Made by a program: the position numbers and the translations under genes. 64,000 bases of DNA. Source: Trametes villosa. Lineage: Eukaryota; Basidiomycota; Agaricomycetes; Polyporales; Polyporaceae. Below, piece after piece: positions 1 to 10,766 of this stretch (position 1 is the stretch's first letter; every line of letters begins with the position of its first letter). The notes under the pieces are model-generated. The model worked only from the letters and a program-made list of their open reading frames with translations, was not told the origin of the DNA and made no database searches. Where the stretch lies: positions 744,001 to 808,000 of the forward strand of contig PUDQ02000020.1 in NCBI GenBank assembly GCA_002964805.2, read 5' to 3'.

Positions 1-93
1 TGGAGTACATCATGAGCCACATAGAGTCCAATGCGAGAGATCATGAGCCAACATGAAGGATAACTTAACGCGAACCGCTGTGGCGACACCCGC

Positions 94-2805
94 TTAGTCC
101 TCGAAGAAGCCCATCTCCGCGTCCTTCTTCGCCCTCCTCAGCGCCGCCCGCTCCGCCTCGCCCATCGCATACCACCCCTCTACGCTATCCTCGAGCTCCA
201 TCTCCCACTTCTCCTCGAGCTCCAGCATCTTCTTGCTCTTCTTCGGCGGGGGCGGGCGCGGCGGCGCAGGCGGGGGCGTCCGCCGGTGCGGGTGCAGCGG
301 TGCAATGCGGCGCAGCGCGGCCTTGGAGCCCTTCGCGAGCGGCGAGTAGGCCGGGCGTGCAGAGGCGGGGAAGGGCGAGCCCGGCTGCGCGGACGCGCGC
401 CGGATGAGCTCGGACATGGGCGTGTGCTTTGCGGACTTGGCGCCGATGGTGTAGGAGCGGTTCGTGTGCGAGAGTTGGCCCCGCGCGGAGGGGGTGGGGG
501 TAGCGAATGGTTTGTGCAGGGCGCCGGAGGAAACGGGCGGTACGGGAGCGTCGTTTTCCTGCACAGGCGATGTTGAGGCTTGTCGCGTGAACGAGAGGTA
601 TGAGGACAACATACCTTGGTTCCCTGGTCTGGGCTCTGTTGTCCGCCGGAGGACTTCCGCCCACTCTTCTTCGCCAGCGGAGCTACGGGCGAGTCGATAT
701 CCGCGGTGATACTATTCGTAGAGATGTCCGCGGCGTTCGCGTCTTCTCCGTCTTCCTCATCCGAGAGAACGACGGCTCGTTGCTTTCCCTTCGCCCCACC
801 TTTCTTCGAGGATACATCCGAGCTAGGCCGGGTGGGTTCTACGGCAGACTTTGGAGGAGAGACGTTCGAGCTCGTCGTTGGAGCCTCAGAAGAGGCAGCT
901 CCTGATCGCGTCGATGTCGACGCGGGAATGGGAGGGGGCGCCATCGCCTCGTTGGGCTCTTCATCCGAGTCTTCGATGATCTCCTTGCTCTTCGGCGGCT
1001 TCTCCTTCTCCTTAGCCTTCGCGCGGCTCTTCCTCTCCTTCGGCTCGCTCTTCTTCGCGGCCTTCTTGCCTTTGGCCTTCCCCTTGCCACTCGACGCGCC
1101 CCAGTCGTCATCGTCGTCGTCCCCACCGCCGCCGCCACCGAAATCGTCATCGTCGTTCACGCGAGCCTTCTTCCTGCTCTTGGACGGTTTCGGCAGCGGG
1201 TCGCCACCCCAGTCCTCGTCCTCGTCCGCTACAGGCTCTTTGCGCTTCTTGCGCGGCGCGGGCTTTGGTTTCACTGGGGGCTGTGTTTCCGGTACGATGC
1301 TTGGGGAGGGCGCCGGCGGTGGCGGCGCGAGCACCTCCTTGGCCACGGGCTTGCTCTTCGCTGGTGGCTTGCTCGCACCCGAGCCCGAGCCTAGAACGTC
1401 TTCATCGGAGTCAAAGCCGGGTAGGGCCGGTATGCTGGGCCGTTTCCTCTTCCGCGGCATGGGTGGTGGAGGGGACGACAGCGGGGACAAGTCGCGCTCA
1501 AGCCCCGCAGCGCCGAGCTCCTGCGAAGTTTGCGGGTGCGTGCGCGCCGAGGACGACGTCGCGGTAGAAGGTGGCGGATCCGATGGTGGAAGCTGAGAGC
1601 TATGTAAGCCTGGAATGTGGACCGGGGCGGGGAAGTCGGAGGTCGGTACCGGGATGGTGTTAACGTCCGACTCGAACCCTGGGTCTGGGATGTGTGTGGT
1701 CTTCGTGCGCTTGGAAGGCGGGGGTATGACGACCATCGCCTTGCCCTTGCTGCCACTTCCGCTACCAGTATCCTTCTCCGAGGAGGGCCCGGCGGTAGCC
1801 TTCTTCGCCTTGGCCTTTGGTTTAGGTTTCGGCTTGGGCGGGGGAAGCATCCCAAGCTCGTCCTCGGACGAGAGCGAGATCACATCGTCGGCCGGGATGA
1901 GATCCGCCATCGTAATGGATGCCTTCGTCTGGGTGCGCGCACGAGAGCGTAGTTTCGCGCGTTCTGCGATGTCACCCGAGTAGAGCAAGTCCTTGTCGAT
2001 CATCTCCACCCCGCTGTCCGACACGCGCTCCTTACCCGAGGTGTTCTTGCTCGCGGCGCTTACTGAAGTCGAAGGTGTTGATGGTATATGCGCCGGAGCA
2101 CCCATCGGCTGCAAGGCTCGAATGTATGACGGAGCCGGGGCAGTCGATAACAGGCCATCCGCATGTGGAGGGGGTGGAGGGGCACTTGAAGAGTTGACAG
2201 AGAAGGATGTGTCAGGCGCCGCGGTTGCATCCAGCTTCTTCTTCACGGGCCGAGGGCGAGGTCGAGGACGTGAGGCGGATGATGCGGACGCAGACGTGGA
2301 GATAGAGCTGTCAGCAGGCTTGGAGATGGTTTGTGGGGACTGGATGCTGGATACCCCCGGGCGTGTGTTGGGGCCATAGGAGGAAATGTCGGAGACCACG
2401 GACCGATCAACAGTGAAGTTGGGAGTTTGGATTGTCGAAACTGAGCGTCATCGCCGCCTTCAGTTTGAAGGAATGTTGAGGAGGGCAGACCACTCACTAG
2501 TGGTGTGGTTAGGGTCCTTGTATGGTTGTTGAGCAGGCGGTGGTGCCCGTGTTGATTGAAGGTCGGTGAAATCGGGAGTTTGAATTGACGACACTGAGCG
2601 TCCAGTTCGTACATGGGACAGTTGGTTGGCAGAGTTGGACTGAAGACTCACCAGTAGTATCCTCTGGCCGTCTAGGAGGAGGGGGCGGGGGTGGTAGGAT
2701 GCTGGGACCGGCGACTCCGTTTGCGAAGAGGGCGGACGTGTCGAAAGTCATGATTTCCTCGTCCTCGCTGTCCTCCACGTACCCCTGATAGGATCCCCTC
2801 GCCAT
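94..2805 (-). CDS. Large disordered nuclear-type protein of unknown function
   Basis: CDS complement(join(94..558,615..2440,2498..2593,2652..2805)), 846 aa; all phases close. The start is the ATG at 2805, opening MARGSYQGYVEDSEDEEIM. The protein is almost wholly low complexity: proline runs, lysine/arginine clusters such as RKRKRPSIPALP, acidic stretches (DDDDDDWG) and SSEDELG-like acidic patches, so a nuclear or chromatin-associated scaffold is plausible but only inferred. The C-terminal 150 residues are the most ordered, with a charged probable helix around KKMLELEEKWEMELED and the end KKDAEMGFFED. No catalytic domain is visible. Exons 2 and 3 begin with related sequence (VSSIQTPDFT and ISTIQTPNFT), a small tandem exon duplication. 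It is divergent from the DUF427 gene, with 375 bp between the starts. I do not recognise the family. Confidence 0.8.
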
Positions 2806-3180
2806 CTTCAGCGCATACACCGGGAGACAGACACAGAGAGCGGGAGAGAGAGAGCAAGCAAGATGGTGGCTAAGAGACAAGCGCGGGGCGTGTGCAAGCG
2901 CCGGGGTAAGCAGCGCGTTGTGCGTGTTTTCGCGACACGTGTCTCGCGTCCTCCCATCATGTGATCGCGTCTAAGAGAAGCGCGCCAGGCGCCGCCCCGC
3001 ATCCGCCTCCGTCGCATCCGATCGCGAGGCCGGGCTGCGTCCGGTCCATGACAGGCGACTGTGGCTGAGTCCGCGCACGCTGCTGTCAGCCCGCTCTTCC
3101 ACCGCCGCCACCCCTATATAATCGCCTTTGCTCTCCTTGCACATCTACATCGAGCAGGAGTACCACAGCAGTGTCCAGCC
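2806..3180. promoter_or_regulatory. Shared divergent promoter region
   Basis: This gap separates the starts of the minus-strand disordered protein gene and the plus-strand DUF427 gene. A good TATA box (TATATAA) lies at 3115-3121, about 60 bp before the plus-strand ATG. The minus-strand side has purine/pyrimidine-rich tracts but no clear TATA box. Confidence 0.55.
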
Positions 3181-4110
3181 ATGTCCGTCGTATTCCCCTC
3201 TACTCTGCCGCACGTCGAGCCTCGCCCCAGGCGCGTACGCGTCCTCTTTGGCGGCGAGTACATCGTCGACACCACAGATGCCCTCCTCGTGTGAGTACTG
3301 TCAATCCTCTGGTCTCGATCGTTATACTGATGGCAAGCGCAGCTGGTTGAAGCCGCACTACCCATACTACTTCTTCAAGATCAAGGAGGTCCCGCAGAAG
3401 TACCTCGTCGACGCCTTCCAGTCCCAGAAACACCACATCTATGACATCGTCGTCGGGAACCGCCGCGCAGAGGCTGCGGCGACAGTCTACCACGACGACG
3501 AGCTCGAGGGGCTCATCCAGATCGAGTTCAGCGTCATGGACGCCTGGTTCGAGGAGGACGAGCAGATCTTCGTGCACCCCAAGGACCCGTACAAGGTGCG
3601 GCCTCCGCGAGGCGGAAAGCTTAGTCAAACGTGCTCACATCCGACGGCTTCTAGCGTATCGACGTCCTGCAGTCGTCTCGGCATGTCCGCATCGAAGTGA
3701 ACGGCGTCGAAGTCGCGAACACGACACGCCCTCGTTTGCTCTTCGAGACGAGCCTCCCCATCCGGTACTACATCCCCGTACCCGACTGTAAGCTCGAGCT
3801 GCTCGTGCCCTCGGAGATAACTACGGCATGCCCGTACAAGGTTCGTCCACCTTACGCCCCACATGCAAGGCGGCCGTGTAGCTGACAAACGGTCGTACGG
3901 CAGGGCATCGCGAACTACTACAACGTGAACCTGCCCTCCGGGGAGCAAGTGAAGGAGATCGTGTGGTGGTACCGCACGCCGCACCTCGAATGCGCGGAGA
4001 TCAAGGGCTGCGTCTGCTTCTACAACGAGAAGGTCGACATCTTCCTCGATGGCGTCCTGCAGGAGCGCCCGCTGACCCAGTTCTCCGGCAAACGCGCCAG
4101 CCACGTGTAG
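3181..4110 (+). CDS. DUF427 domain protein
   Basis: CDS join(3181..3290,3343..3595,3655..3840,3904..4110), 251 aa, all phases closed. The protein starts MSVVFPSTLPHVEPRPRRVR. It contains two DUF427-like modules, each with an extended beta core: residues about 15-115 (VRVLFGGEYIVDTTDALLVW, then YPYYFFKIKEVP) and about 125-235 (VRIEVNGVEVANTTRPRLLF, then RYYIPVPDCKLELL and IVWWYRTPHLE). DUF427 proteins are small beta-tent-fold proteins common in bacteria and fungi with no established reaction. There is no signal peptide or membrane segment, so a cytosolic location is likely. It has its own TATA box at 3115 and converges on the Vps51 gene with about 200 bp between the stops. Confidence 0.88.
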
Positions 4111-4311
4111 GCGGCGAGCTGCATGGTGGAGGAGAGTTGTACGATAGTGCGCCGGTGGACGTTCAGCATCTAGTCAGTTTTGTTGCATAGGCATCTTGCA
4201 TAGTCACCGTGTTTTCCGATATATGATGAGATCGTAGCGGACTGAGTCCAGCGACCTGATATACAGCATTATGAGGGTATATTATTCAGGGAGGTATAAG
4301 GTGTCGCAGGG

Positions 4312-5241
4312 TCACTGATTCGACGAGGGTGGGCGGTCGTGCTGGTGGCCGTCTGTCGGGGAGCGGTGTTCGGATGAGATGTCGTTGGAGAGTCGCGAAA
4401 TCTCGGAGAAGGCTGCTCGGAGTAGGTCCAAGTCCGCATCCAGGTTCTCCGCTCGAGACTTCATCTATGATGGACGTCAGTTGTGCGTACTGGGGGCGGC
4501 GACCTATGGGACATACCGCTGCTATGGTATCACTGGCAGCGATGAGCTCATGGTGGTGGTTGTACACCAGACTCTGCCGCTCGCTATCCAGTTGCCGGAT
4601 CTCTGTAGCATGGAACACGTTCAGCCCCCTCACACTCCGCAGGGACGTACATGAATGAGGTACTCACCCGTTAGTAAGTCGTTCTCCGTCTTCAGCAGTG
4701 TTGGCAGCGACGAAGTCGTAATCAGCTGCTCATAGTACGCCCTGGCGTCGAACGCCGGCGAGTCTATACACGCACCCCCTCAGCTCCTCCCATTCCCACA
4801 TAACACACCACGACAGGACTCACCGAAATCCATCGGATCCTGATTGCTCTTCGCGCCCCCTAGCGGCGGCGGAGGCCCCAGCCCCAGCCCATAGTGCTTC
4901 CGCAGCAGCTCGCGCGCCCTTGTTTTCTGCCTCTCCCCGCCCGGACCTGCCCCCGACGCCGCCCTCGCTTCCGCCCCCGCTGACCCCAGGCTCGTCAGCG
5001 ATCCAGACGTCCGGCGTGGGCTCCCGGACGCGGGCGGCACCGCCCCGGACGCGGAGCGGAGACCTGAGGGGGAGGTGGGTCGCCGGAGAGGCGATGTCGG
5101 AGTCGGGCGAGGGGTTGATTGTGTGGGCGTGCGGGTGCCTGCGCGAGAGGGGGTCCCGGGCGTGTTCGGTGTGTGCGGGGTGAGAGGCGTGTGTGGGCTG
5201 TATGGTGTCCGGGGAGGACTGGCGGTGGGGTGGAGGGACAT
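4312..5241 (-). CDS. VPS51: Vps51-type subunit of the GARP tethering complex
   Basis: CDS complement(join(4312..4464,4517..4602,4668..4763,4824..5241)), 250 aa, all phases closed. The first 110 residues are a Pro/Ser/Thr-rich disordered tail (MSLHPTASPPRTPYSPHTPL). The Vps51/Vps67 core follows: RARELLRKHYGLGL, NQDPMDFDSPAFDARAYYEQ, LLKTENDLLTEIRQLDSERQ and LVYNHHHELIAASDTIAAM. In this family the region is the N-terminal coiled coil that assembles with Vps52/53/54 for endosome-to-Golgi tethering and binds the SNARE Tlg1. The protein ends soon after the coiled coil (DLDLLRAAFSEISRLSNDI), so this is the short fungal form rather than the long animal VPS51. The start at 5241 is the first in-frame ATG in a sensible context. 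Confidence 0.9.
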
Positions 5242-5521
5242 GGTGTGAGCCTGCTTTGCGTCGCTACAGAAGTCTGGCGTAGGTAATTCGATGTTACCAC
5301 GCTTGCAGTAGTTTGAGAGCAGAGATGCGAAGCTGTAGGCTGCTACGTAGACACAGAGGTAGGAAGGGGAGGAACGAATTCGAGGATGAGATGGTTGCCG
5401 AGGGAGCCGGAGCTGAGCGGTATGGACCCTCATCAGAATTCCCTTTTCCGTCCAGTCTACTGAACGCCTCTCAGCCGGCTCCATTACACTCCACAATAGC
5501 GCCCCTGTTTCATCTTATAAC

Positions 5522-5603
5522 GGTTCTGTGGTCTAATGGTTATGACGTCTGCTTCACAAGTTGAACACGCTGAAGGCTCCCGGTTCGATCCCGGGCAGAG
5601 CCA
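5522..5603 (+). tRNA. tRNA-Val (CAC) with a 9-nt intron
   Basis: A full cloverleaf can be drawn. The acceptor stem pairs 5522-5528 with 5596-5602 (one G-U), the discriminator is A5603, and the T arm has TTCGATC in its loop. The anticodon CAC is at 5555-5557, and the 9-nt intron (5559-5567) starts one base after the anticodon's 3' neighbour, the canonical position. The mature length is 73 nt. The anticodon stem TCTGC/GCTGA has one U-U mismatch in the middle. A T5 run at 5606-5610 serves as the Pol III terminator. It lies about 85 bp from the left end of duplicated copy A. Confidence 0.88.
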
Positions 5604-5605
5604 CG

Positions 5606-5610
5606 TTTTT
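5606..5610 (+). terminator. Pol III T-run terminator of tRNA-Val
   Basis: Five consecutive T start three bases after the discriminator base of the tRNA, as expected for RNA polymerase III termination. Confidence 0.7.
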
Positions 5611-5878
5611 GCGCCCAATGTGGGGTGCCTTTGACATTATGTCGCGCCGTCACCGTCCGTGTATACAGAGTATTGCTCCAATATCATGCATTATGTGGTA
5701 GAGGCTAATAGATACAATATGTGTGGAGATATAGATACAAGGGATAGATGGCGAGTGCGGGAATATGCTCTACGTGCGAGCATGGTAGATTGTATGGTAC
5801 ATAAATGTAGTATGATGATGGTATGGGGATGGGGATATGAATGTAGGTAAGGGCGAAGAAGCGGTTCAGCAGACGAGT

Positions 5879-5961
5879 CGGAACTGGCCATGTTCCGACC
5901 CGCCTACCGAGCGGGCGAGTCCGTGGCCGTAGGAGGAGACGGCGTGGCCAAACGCCGCCTC
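5879..5961 (-). other. Three-hairpin RNA element, copy A (3' UTR of membrane-protein gene)
   Basis: Read on the minus strand, three stems follow the stop codon. Hairpin 1 pairs 5961-5953 with 5944-5936 (9 bp, including one G-U), with loop TTTGGCCA. Hairpin 2 pairs 5921-5914 with 5904-5897 (8 bp). Hairpin 3 pairs 5897-5892 with 5884-5879 (6 bp), with loop ATGGCCA. The loops of hairpins 1 and 3 share the self-complementary TGGCCA. The same arrangement occurs in copies B and C. Confidence 0.6.
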
Positions 5962-5979
5962 GCCCTGCCAGTCCCAGAC

Positions 5980-6954
5980 TCACCCTTCCGCATCGAACAC
6001 CTCGAGCACTGAGAATTTGTTGTAGCTGATGATGGAAGGGACGGTGCGCTTGGGGTATATATGCCCGTGTGGTAAGTCGTGTGTGGGGGAGGAGTCGGCG
6101 GAAGAGGAGGGGGCGATGTGGGTTGGCGAAGGTTGTCTGGGTGGGCGCCTTTGGCGTTTGTTCGTCCATGTTTTCCAGGCCTTCTCATCGGCGCGGCTTG
6201 GGGGTGCGACCGCGCCGGCCGAGATGCTCTTCGGCGGGGGTGGTTGGGGCGGTGCCGGGCTGTTTGAGATGGTGTTGTTATCCTCGAGCGTCTCTTCGGC
6301 GAGGGGACCAGTCGGCGCGGTGGGGGGCACTGAAGCAGCGAGCGGAGTAGTGTCGACAGTAGCCAGAGATTCCGTCGTCGCCAGTTCCGAGATGCCAGAG
6401 AGAGCGTCGGCGGGCTTGAAGCTGGTGCCAGTGTAGGGAGTGCCAAAGAGGTGGATGTTGAGCTCCTGCAGACGCGGCCGGTGATCGAGCTCAGTGGTGG
6501 TAGCCGTCGCCTGAGTATTGAAGGTGGGGATGAGGAGGATGAGGGTGTGGCAGAAGACAACCAGAAGTGCAAGCGCCAGGGTAAGGTAGGTGAGTTGCAT
6601 GCCAAGAGGCCCAGTAAGTGCGCGGTAGGATGACTGGGAGTTGAGCGGCGAGGCCACTGTGGGCGATGGTGATGTGCGCGAGAGGGAGGTGATGGTGGTA
6701 CGGAGTGCCAGGGCGGTGATGGAGGTAGGCGCAATGTCGATAGGCTGTGTGTATTCGTCCAAGCTATAGATGTGATTAGAATATGCCTACACGGTGTGAG
6801 GATGAGGCGAGACTTACAGTAGTACAACCGGGGCTTTGCCGACCCAAGAACCAGCTTGGAAACTGTTACCGATGGTGAGAATAGTAGCGTAGAGGGGGGT
6901 AGCGCGCAGCGCTCCAAAGACGGCGATAAAGAAGGAGATGATGGCAGTGAACAT
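5980..6954 (-). CDS. Two-exon membrane protein of the duplication unit, copy A
   Basis: CDS complement(join(5980..6763,6818..6954)), 306 aa, with the same exon structure as copies B and C. It opens MFTAIISFFIAVFGALRATP, a hydrophobic N-terminus that could be a signal anchor. A second strong membrane segment lies around residues 85-110 (MQLTYLTLALALLVVFCHTL). The rest is Ser/Thr/Pro-rich apart from a conserved basic patch (AWKTWTNKRQRRPPRQPSP) and a conserved C-terminus (KFSVLEVFDAEG). The function and family are not recognised. Although this copy of the unit is otherwise decayed, this ORF has no stop or frameshift. A TATA-like sequence precedes the start, and the three-hairpin element follows the stop. 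Confidence 0.7.
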
Positions 6955-7587
6955 GATGGCTGGGTTGAGCGAGGGTGTTCAGCGGGGGATCGTGGTGGTA
7001 GTGGTAGTGGGGTCTCTGAGGGTGTGGGCGGCTACGACGGGGCACTTATAATGTTGAACGCGTCGAGTAAACGCGATCGGACTGAACCTTATTATCCTGT
7101 AAACAAGCTGCACGTGGGGCGCGTTCGCGTCGTTTGGCGGTGTATGTTCAACTCGAGGGTGACCTTGCCTGCCTGATATGGGCAAGCGCAAGCCACATTG
7201 GGACGGGCATACGTCGTTCGCTAGCCTCGTGGCGTACGGGCGCTTGCTGCTGTACCAGCGCGGGGCCAGCCTCAGCCTCGGACTCGTCCTTCGCCGTTTT
7301 GCCTTACTCGTTGACTCGCTACACGACGCTGCTGGGGGATCCCTCTGTATCTATGTCTAATAGGACTACCCTCTCCCCTCATCTTGCGGTTGACTCTGCG
7401 GACTGGGTGGACCATGATTGCAGTACAACAACTTGACGCCAATGGCGTTCATACAAATCGAGGCTGTCTATCCGCAACTGGACGCCCATGGCTTTGAGAC
7501 CCAATTCGCGAGCTTGTGCGTTCTCCACGTACACGACTATGTACCTTCCTGATACATCGTATGTGTTAAGAATGACACTGCCTATGC

Positions 7588-8080
7588 TGCCCACCCTCTA
7601 TCACTTCCATGGTCCCCCTCCTCCTCTCTACCGACGCCGACGACCTCTCGCGCGCGGCGGCAGCGTTCATCGACGCCTGCACCGCTCCCGGGAAGCCTCT
7701 CCCACTGCGCGAGCGGCTGCAGTGGCTCGGGTCGTACGTCTCGCAGCCGCGCACCGTGCGGTTCCTCAACATGACCCGCAAGCAGCCAGTTGAAGTCTGG
7801 GAGGAGCGGGCGCGACACCTGCCAGTGCTCATTGTGCAAGGCACGGCGGACCAGCAGTGTTTGCACGAGAACCTCATTCGCCTGGCGAAGGAGGTGTATA
7901 AGGAGGTGAATGTGAAGCTCTTGGAGGGATGTGGGCACACCCCGGCGGTGGAGCGACCGGCAGAGACAGGTGCTTACATTCACCAGTGGACGTCAAAGAT
8001 CGTCGCCGAGCAGGTCAGTTATATGCTCCTTGTTAATTTACTCCCGAGAATCTAACCCGCCACATGTCCAGGCAAAGTAG
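7588..8080 (+). pseudogene. 3' half of alpha/beta-hydrolase gene, copy A
   Basis: This matches the second half of the intact hydrolases of copies B and C: exon to 8013, an intron, then the conserved 9-nt last exon at 8072-8080 (GCAAAGTAG). The readable part runs from LLLSTDADDLSRAA through VEVWEERARHLPVLIVQGTADQQ to GCGHTPAVERPAETG. It therefore keeps the catalytic Asp (GTADQQ) and His (GCGHTP) regions but lacks the oxyanion HG motif and the GxSxG nucleophile. Sequence before about 7588 is unrelated or badly diverged, so the gene is truncated. An ATG at 7609 could start a short product, but a functional hydrolase is unlikely. Confidence 0.8.
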
Positions 8081-8297
8081 CTATCATAAAGTGTTTGTCA
8101 GAATGTATTCGACTTTCTTGGCGGCACCTATGAACGATAGCACGAGGAGATATTCTCAGGGAGGTCGGAGTGCCATGTTGTGTGAAGACAATGAGCCTAC
8201 GGCCTATCTCAGGATTCTGGTGATACGTGTCATTGGCCGCGCACTATCACCGTCTCGTTCCGCTCAACGACTATCGCGCCGCTATTCGCAAGACTGA

Positions 8298-8430
8298 ATG
8301 CCTATCCGTAATACCGCTTCTGCGCCGCTCAAGATCGCAATCTGGTAAGCACTCATCTTTTCCGCAACATCGTGTACGCCTCGCTAATGTATGCGCCGAC
8401 CCAGCGGTGGAGGCATCGCGGGTGTCACCT
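8298..8430 (+). pseudogene. First-exon remnant of FAD monooxygenase, copy A
   Basis: Exon 1 at 8298-8344 reads MPIRNTASAPLKIAI and is followed by a GT donor, matching MPACDTASAPLRIAI of copy B. The next acceptor is at 8403-8404, after which a few codons of exon 2 (GGGIAGVT, the dinucleotide-binding GxGxxG turn) remain before similarity stops. The other 440 or so codons have been deleted. Similarity to the downstream flank of the B and C genes resumes near 8520. Confidence 0.75.
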
Positions 8431-8559
8431 GTTGGAGCAAGCGGACGCGAGTCGTCGTCAGTGTTCCGGGGTGATATTAGGAAGCCCGCGTCGCAAGTGC
8501 CCGGCGAGCACACCGCTTGTCGATGTGCGCAACCCATCGAGCGCGTTGTCGAGCGCGTT

Positions 8560-9770
8560 GTCGTGATCGGTGACTAGCCGCGGTGTTCCTCCGGTAGGCA
8601 GCGCCTACTGCGACGCGTCTTGGCCTGTTTCTGTCTTCATCCACCACATGCATTCTAACGCTTCTCCTCCGGCTTGTGGTACTCTGAGACTGCTGATGCC
8701 CGATTTAGGCTCAAAAACTTGCATGACCGTCAACATATTGCCTTCTACTACTAGTCCGCCTCGTATATTACGGATTCCTGGGTGTGATCCTCGGCGACGC
8801 CATTCCAACAGTAAATCGCAACCGCCGCGGCAACCCATGCGGAACCCTCGCGCTTGCGAGGCAAGTTGGCGCATGAGTCTGGCCTCCGAATCGGGAAACA
8901 TGCTTCATCTTCCGAGGGCATGGGAAGTATGCGTGGGTGCCAAGGTGGGTTGGTTCCGTCTGTGCCGGTGAGCATATCGGTTCTTTCATTCCTCCGTTCT
9001 TGCGAAGAGTGTCGGGCCACCCCATACGGTCGGCTTCTGCAACTTGGAGTTCCGCAACCGTTTTCAGGTTATCATGCGTGCTGGAAGATTGCAGCGGCCA
9101 TGGTGCCCCTGCAGTCCCGTTCCAGCATAAAACCGTTCGCCGCGCCGCCGTGGGGTTCCCAAGATCTTTGAGTATACGGTCGTCCCCGACGTTCCAATGT
9201 CGGCCTTCCATCTTCAGGCCACTTCGCGTGGCTGACCGCCCGGAGTTGTGAGCCATCCTCAGGTGGTTAGCGGGTGTGCGTGTGCCCATTTGTGCCATTG
9301 AGGTGTTCGATAGCGGGCCAATGAGGGGATGGTGTCGACACATGGGCATGGTCAGCTGCCATGGTGTTGACGGTGGCGGGGGTAGGGTTGGTGGCGAAGC
9401 GCTCATAGGTCGACCTCGGGGGCGGAGGAGAGGATGACCGCAGGGTGAGAGAGGGGCGCGCAGAAGAAGGGCTGAGAGCAGATGGCGGTGGCAGGAGACA
9501 AGCAGCGGCGGGGGGGGGGAGTGTGCTCTTATACTCGGACGAATGCGGTTCACACTCCGCCACGACATTCCGGTCAGCCTCGTTGCGATTTGGACTACCC
9601 ACGCTGGCCTGTTGTCCTCCCCTTCTAGCGTTTAGAAGCGCGATGGCGAGATCGTTCAGAAGCTTCGCGATAACAATCGCTCGGCGGATATCCGCTGCAC
9701 ATCCGGATATCCCGAACCGTAGCTACGCCTTCGCCCAACGCCACCATGCCCACCCCCCTCGTTCGCGCAA
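8560..9770. other. Uncharacterised block of the duplication unit, copy A
   Basis: This corresponds to 25500-27100 in copy B and 61690-63400 in copy C but is shorter, lacking the middle part. Peptides shared by the copies on the minus strand include CWNGTAGAPWPLQSSS (B: CWNGTAAAIMPLQSSS) and AIYCWNGVAEDHTQ (B: GIYYWNLVAKDRAQ). They fall in different frames here, so any ancestral gene is frameshifted. A TATA-like GAGTATAAG (minus, near 9535) is conserved, but the ATG used in B and C is replaced. A 266-codon minus ORF (8768-9568) spans the block but mixes frames relative to B and C, so I do not call it a gene. Confidence 0.45.
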
Positions 9771-10069
9771 GTTCCCGTGCGCGTGACTGGGCGCGAATGG
9801 TGCCAAAGACCCGTATATGCGCGCCCTTTCCCCCTCAGAGCCTCTGCGCGCGGTCGGGGGTATGGTCGTGGTCGACGCCACATTCCCCGAGAGCGCGTCA
9901 GCCGCTAGCCATCAAGGCGATACGCGTTCGCACGCGTCGCGTCACGCACGTGATCGAGACATATGCGCCTTTCCTCTCGCCACCATGGCCCCGAGCCTGG
10001 TTGTTGGCCGTATCTGAGTCTCGGGCACCCTTGGGTCGTACACATTTAAGCCATCTATGGAATGGCGCC

Positions 10070-10438
10070 GTCCACACGGTATCTGGCGAAGGTGTACTTA
10101 CTCCGGTCTGTTGTCGTCTTGGGACGTCGCGTCACTGCAGGAGAAGGTGAGCTCGTTCCGACTCTACGAGCACCCGCTTCGAGTTCACTCACTACTGGGG
10201 GTAGAACGAGGCCACGCTCGTATGTAGGTAGTCGTGCAGCGCGATGCGAAGGTTCTTCCCTAGCGCCACCAAAGCGACGCCAGGGTCTGCTCGTCCGCAT
10301 TCTGGACATGTGCAGCAGTGACTCTGCCATATTCGGTGTAGGCGGTCACCAGCGCCCCTTGCCATCCGGGTCGAGGATCGCCGTACTGGACGGGTCGTCC
10401 GGAGAGAGGCTGAGTGTGTGCGCGATAGAAGCGAACAT
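10070..10438 (-). pseudogene. Frameshifted DUF6593 gene, copy A
   Basis: Reading from 10438 the peptide is MFASIAHTLSLSPDDPSSTA then ILDPDGKG, closely matching the intact gene at 24109. An extra base in the GGCAAGG run shifts the frame. It continues as ALVTAYTEYGRVTAAHVQNA and DEQTLASLWWR before a stop, after which DYLHTSVASFYPQ and pieces of exon 2 can still be recognised in other frames. Exon 3 is absent. The upstream flank (a GAGCTTAC sequence and an AT-rich TATA position) also matches the intact promoter. Confidence 0.8.
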
Positions 10439-10766
10439 GTCCGCCGCGGAGAGTGCTAGGACTCGGAGCTTACACCAGCGCCGCGATGTTTAAAAGCGAA
10501 CACCCTCGTAGGCCCTCGTGGTGTACGGGCGCCGCCTTGGTATCGCGCTTGTTGTAATGGCGTCGCCGTCGCGACGTGAACGGACTGCCAAGATGGTGGA
10601 TTGTATCATGTTTGTGAGCAGTCTATGTACTTGCGAGCATTATACATTAACACAGTGGTGGCGGTATGCGGTACGGGATATTGCTACAGTAATATGTCCA
10701 AGAAGATATCGTATGGATCATGGGTCGAAAGCGACAGTGTTCGCGCTTTTCGGCCTCGTAATGAGC

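Larger units (their letters stand above)
5689..10500. repeat. Segmental duplication copy A (decayed)
   Basis: This is the oldest of three copies of a multi-gene unit and has the same orientation as copy C. In order it holds the membrane-protein gene (minus, intact), the 3' half of the alpha/beta-hydrolase (plus), the first exon plus a scrap of the second exon of the FAD monooxygenase (plus), the uncharacterised block and a frameshifted DUF6593 gene (minus). The left edge is set where similarity to copies B and C begins (a GGCTAATAGATACA-type sequence). The right edge is beyond the DUF6593 promoter remnant. Divergence from B and C is clearly larger than that between B and C. Confidence 0.85.

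Noticed and set aside
180..2399. Starting the disordered-protein gene at the ATG at 2399
   Set aside because: Upstream exons ending at 2498 and 2652 join exactly in phase and add a well-placed start at 2805; the long ORF also reads through the true last intron.
8768..9568. 266-codon ORF in copy A as a gene
   Set aside because: Compared with copies B and C, the conserved peptides fall in different frames, so the open frame is probably chance.
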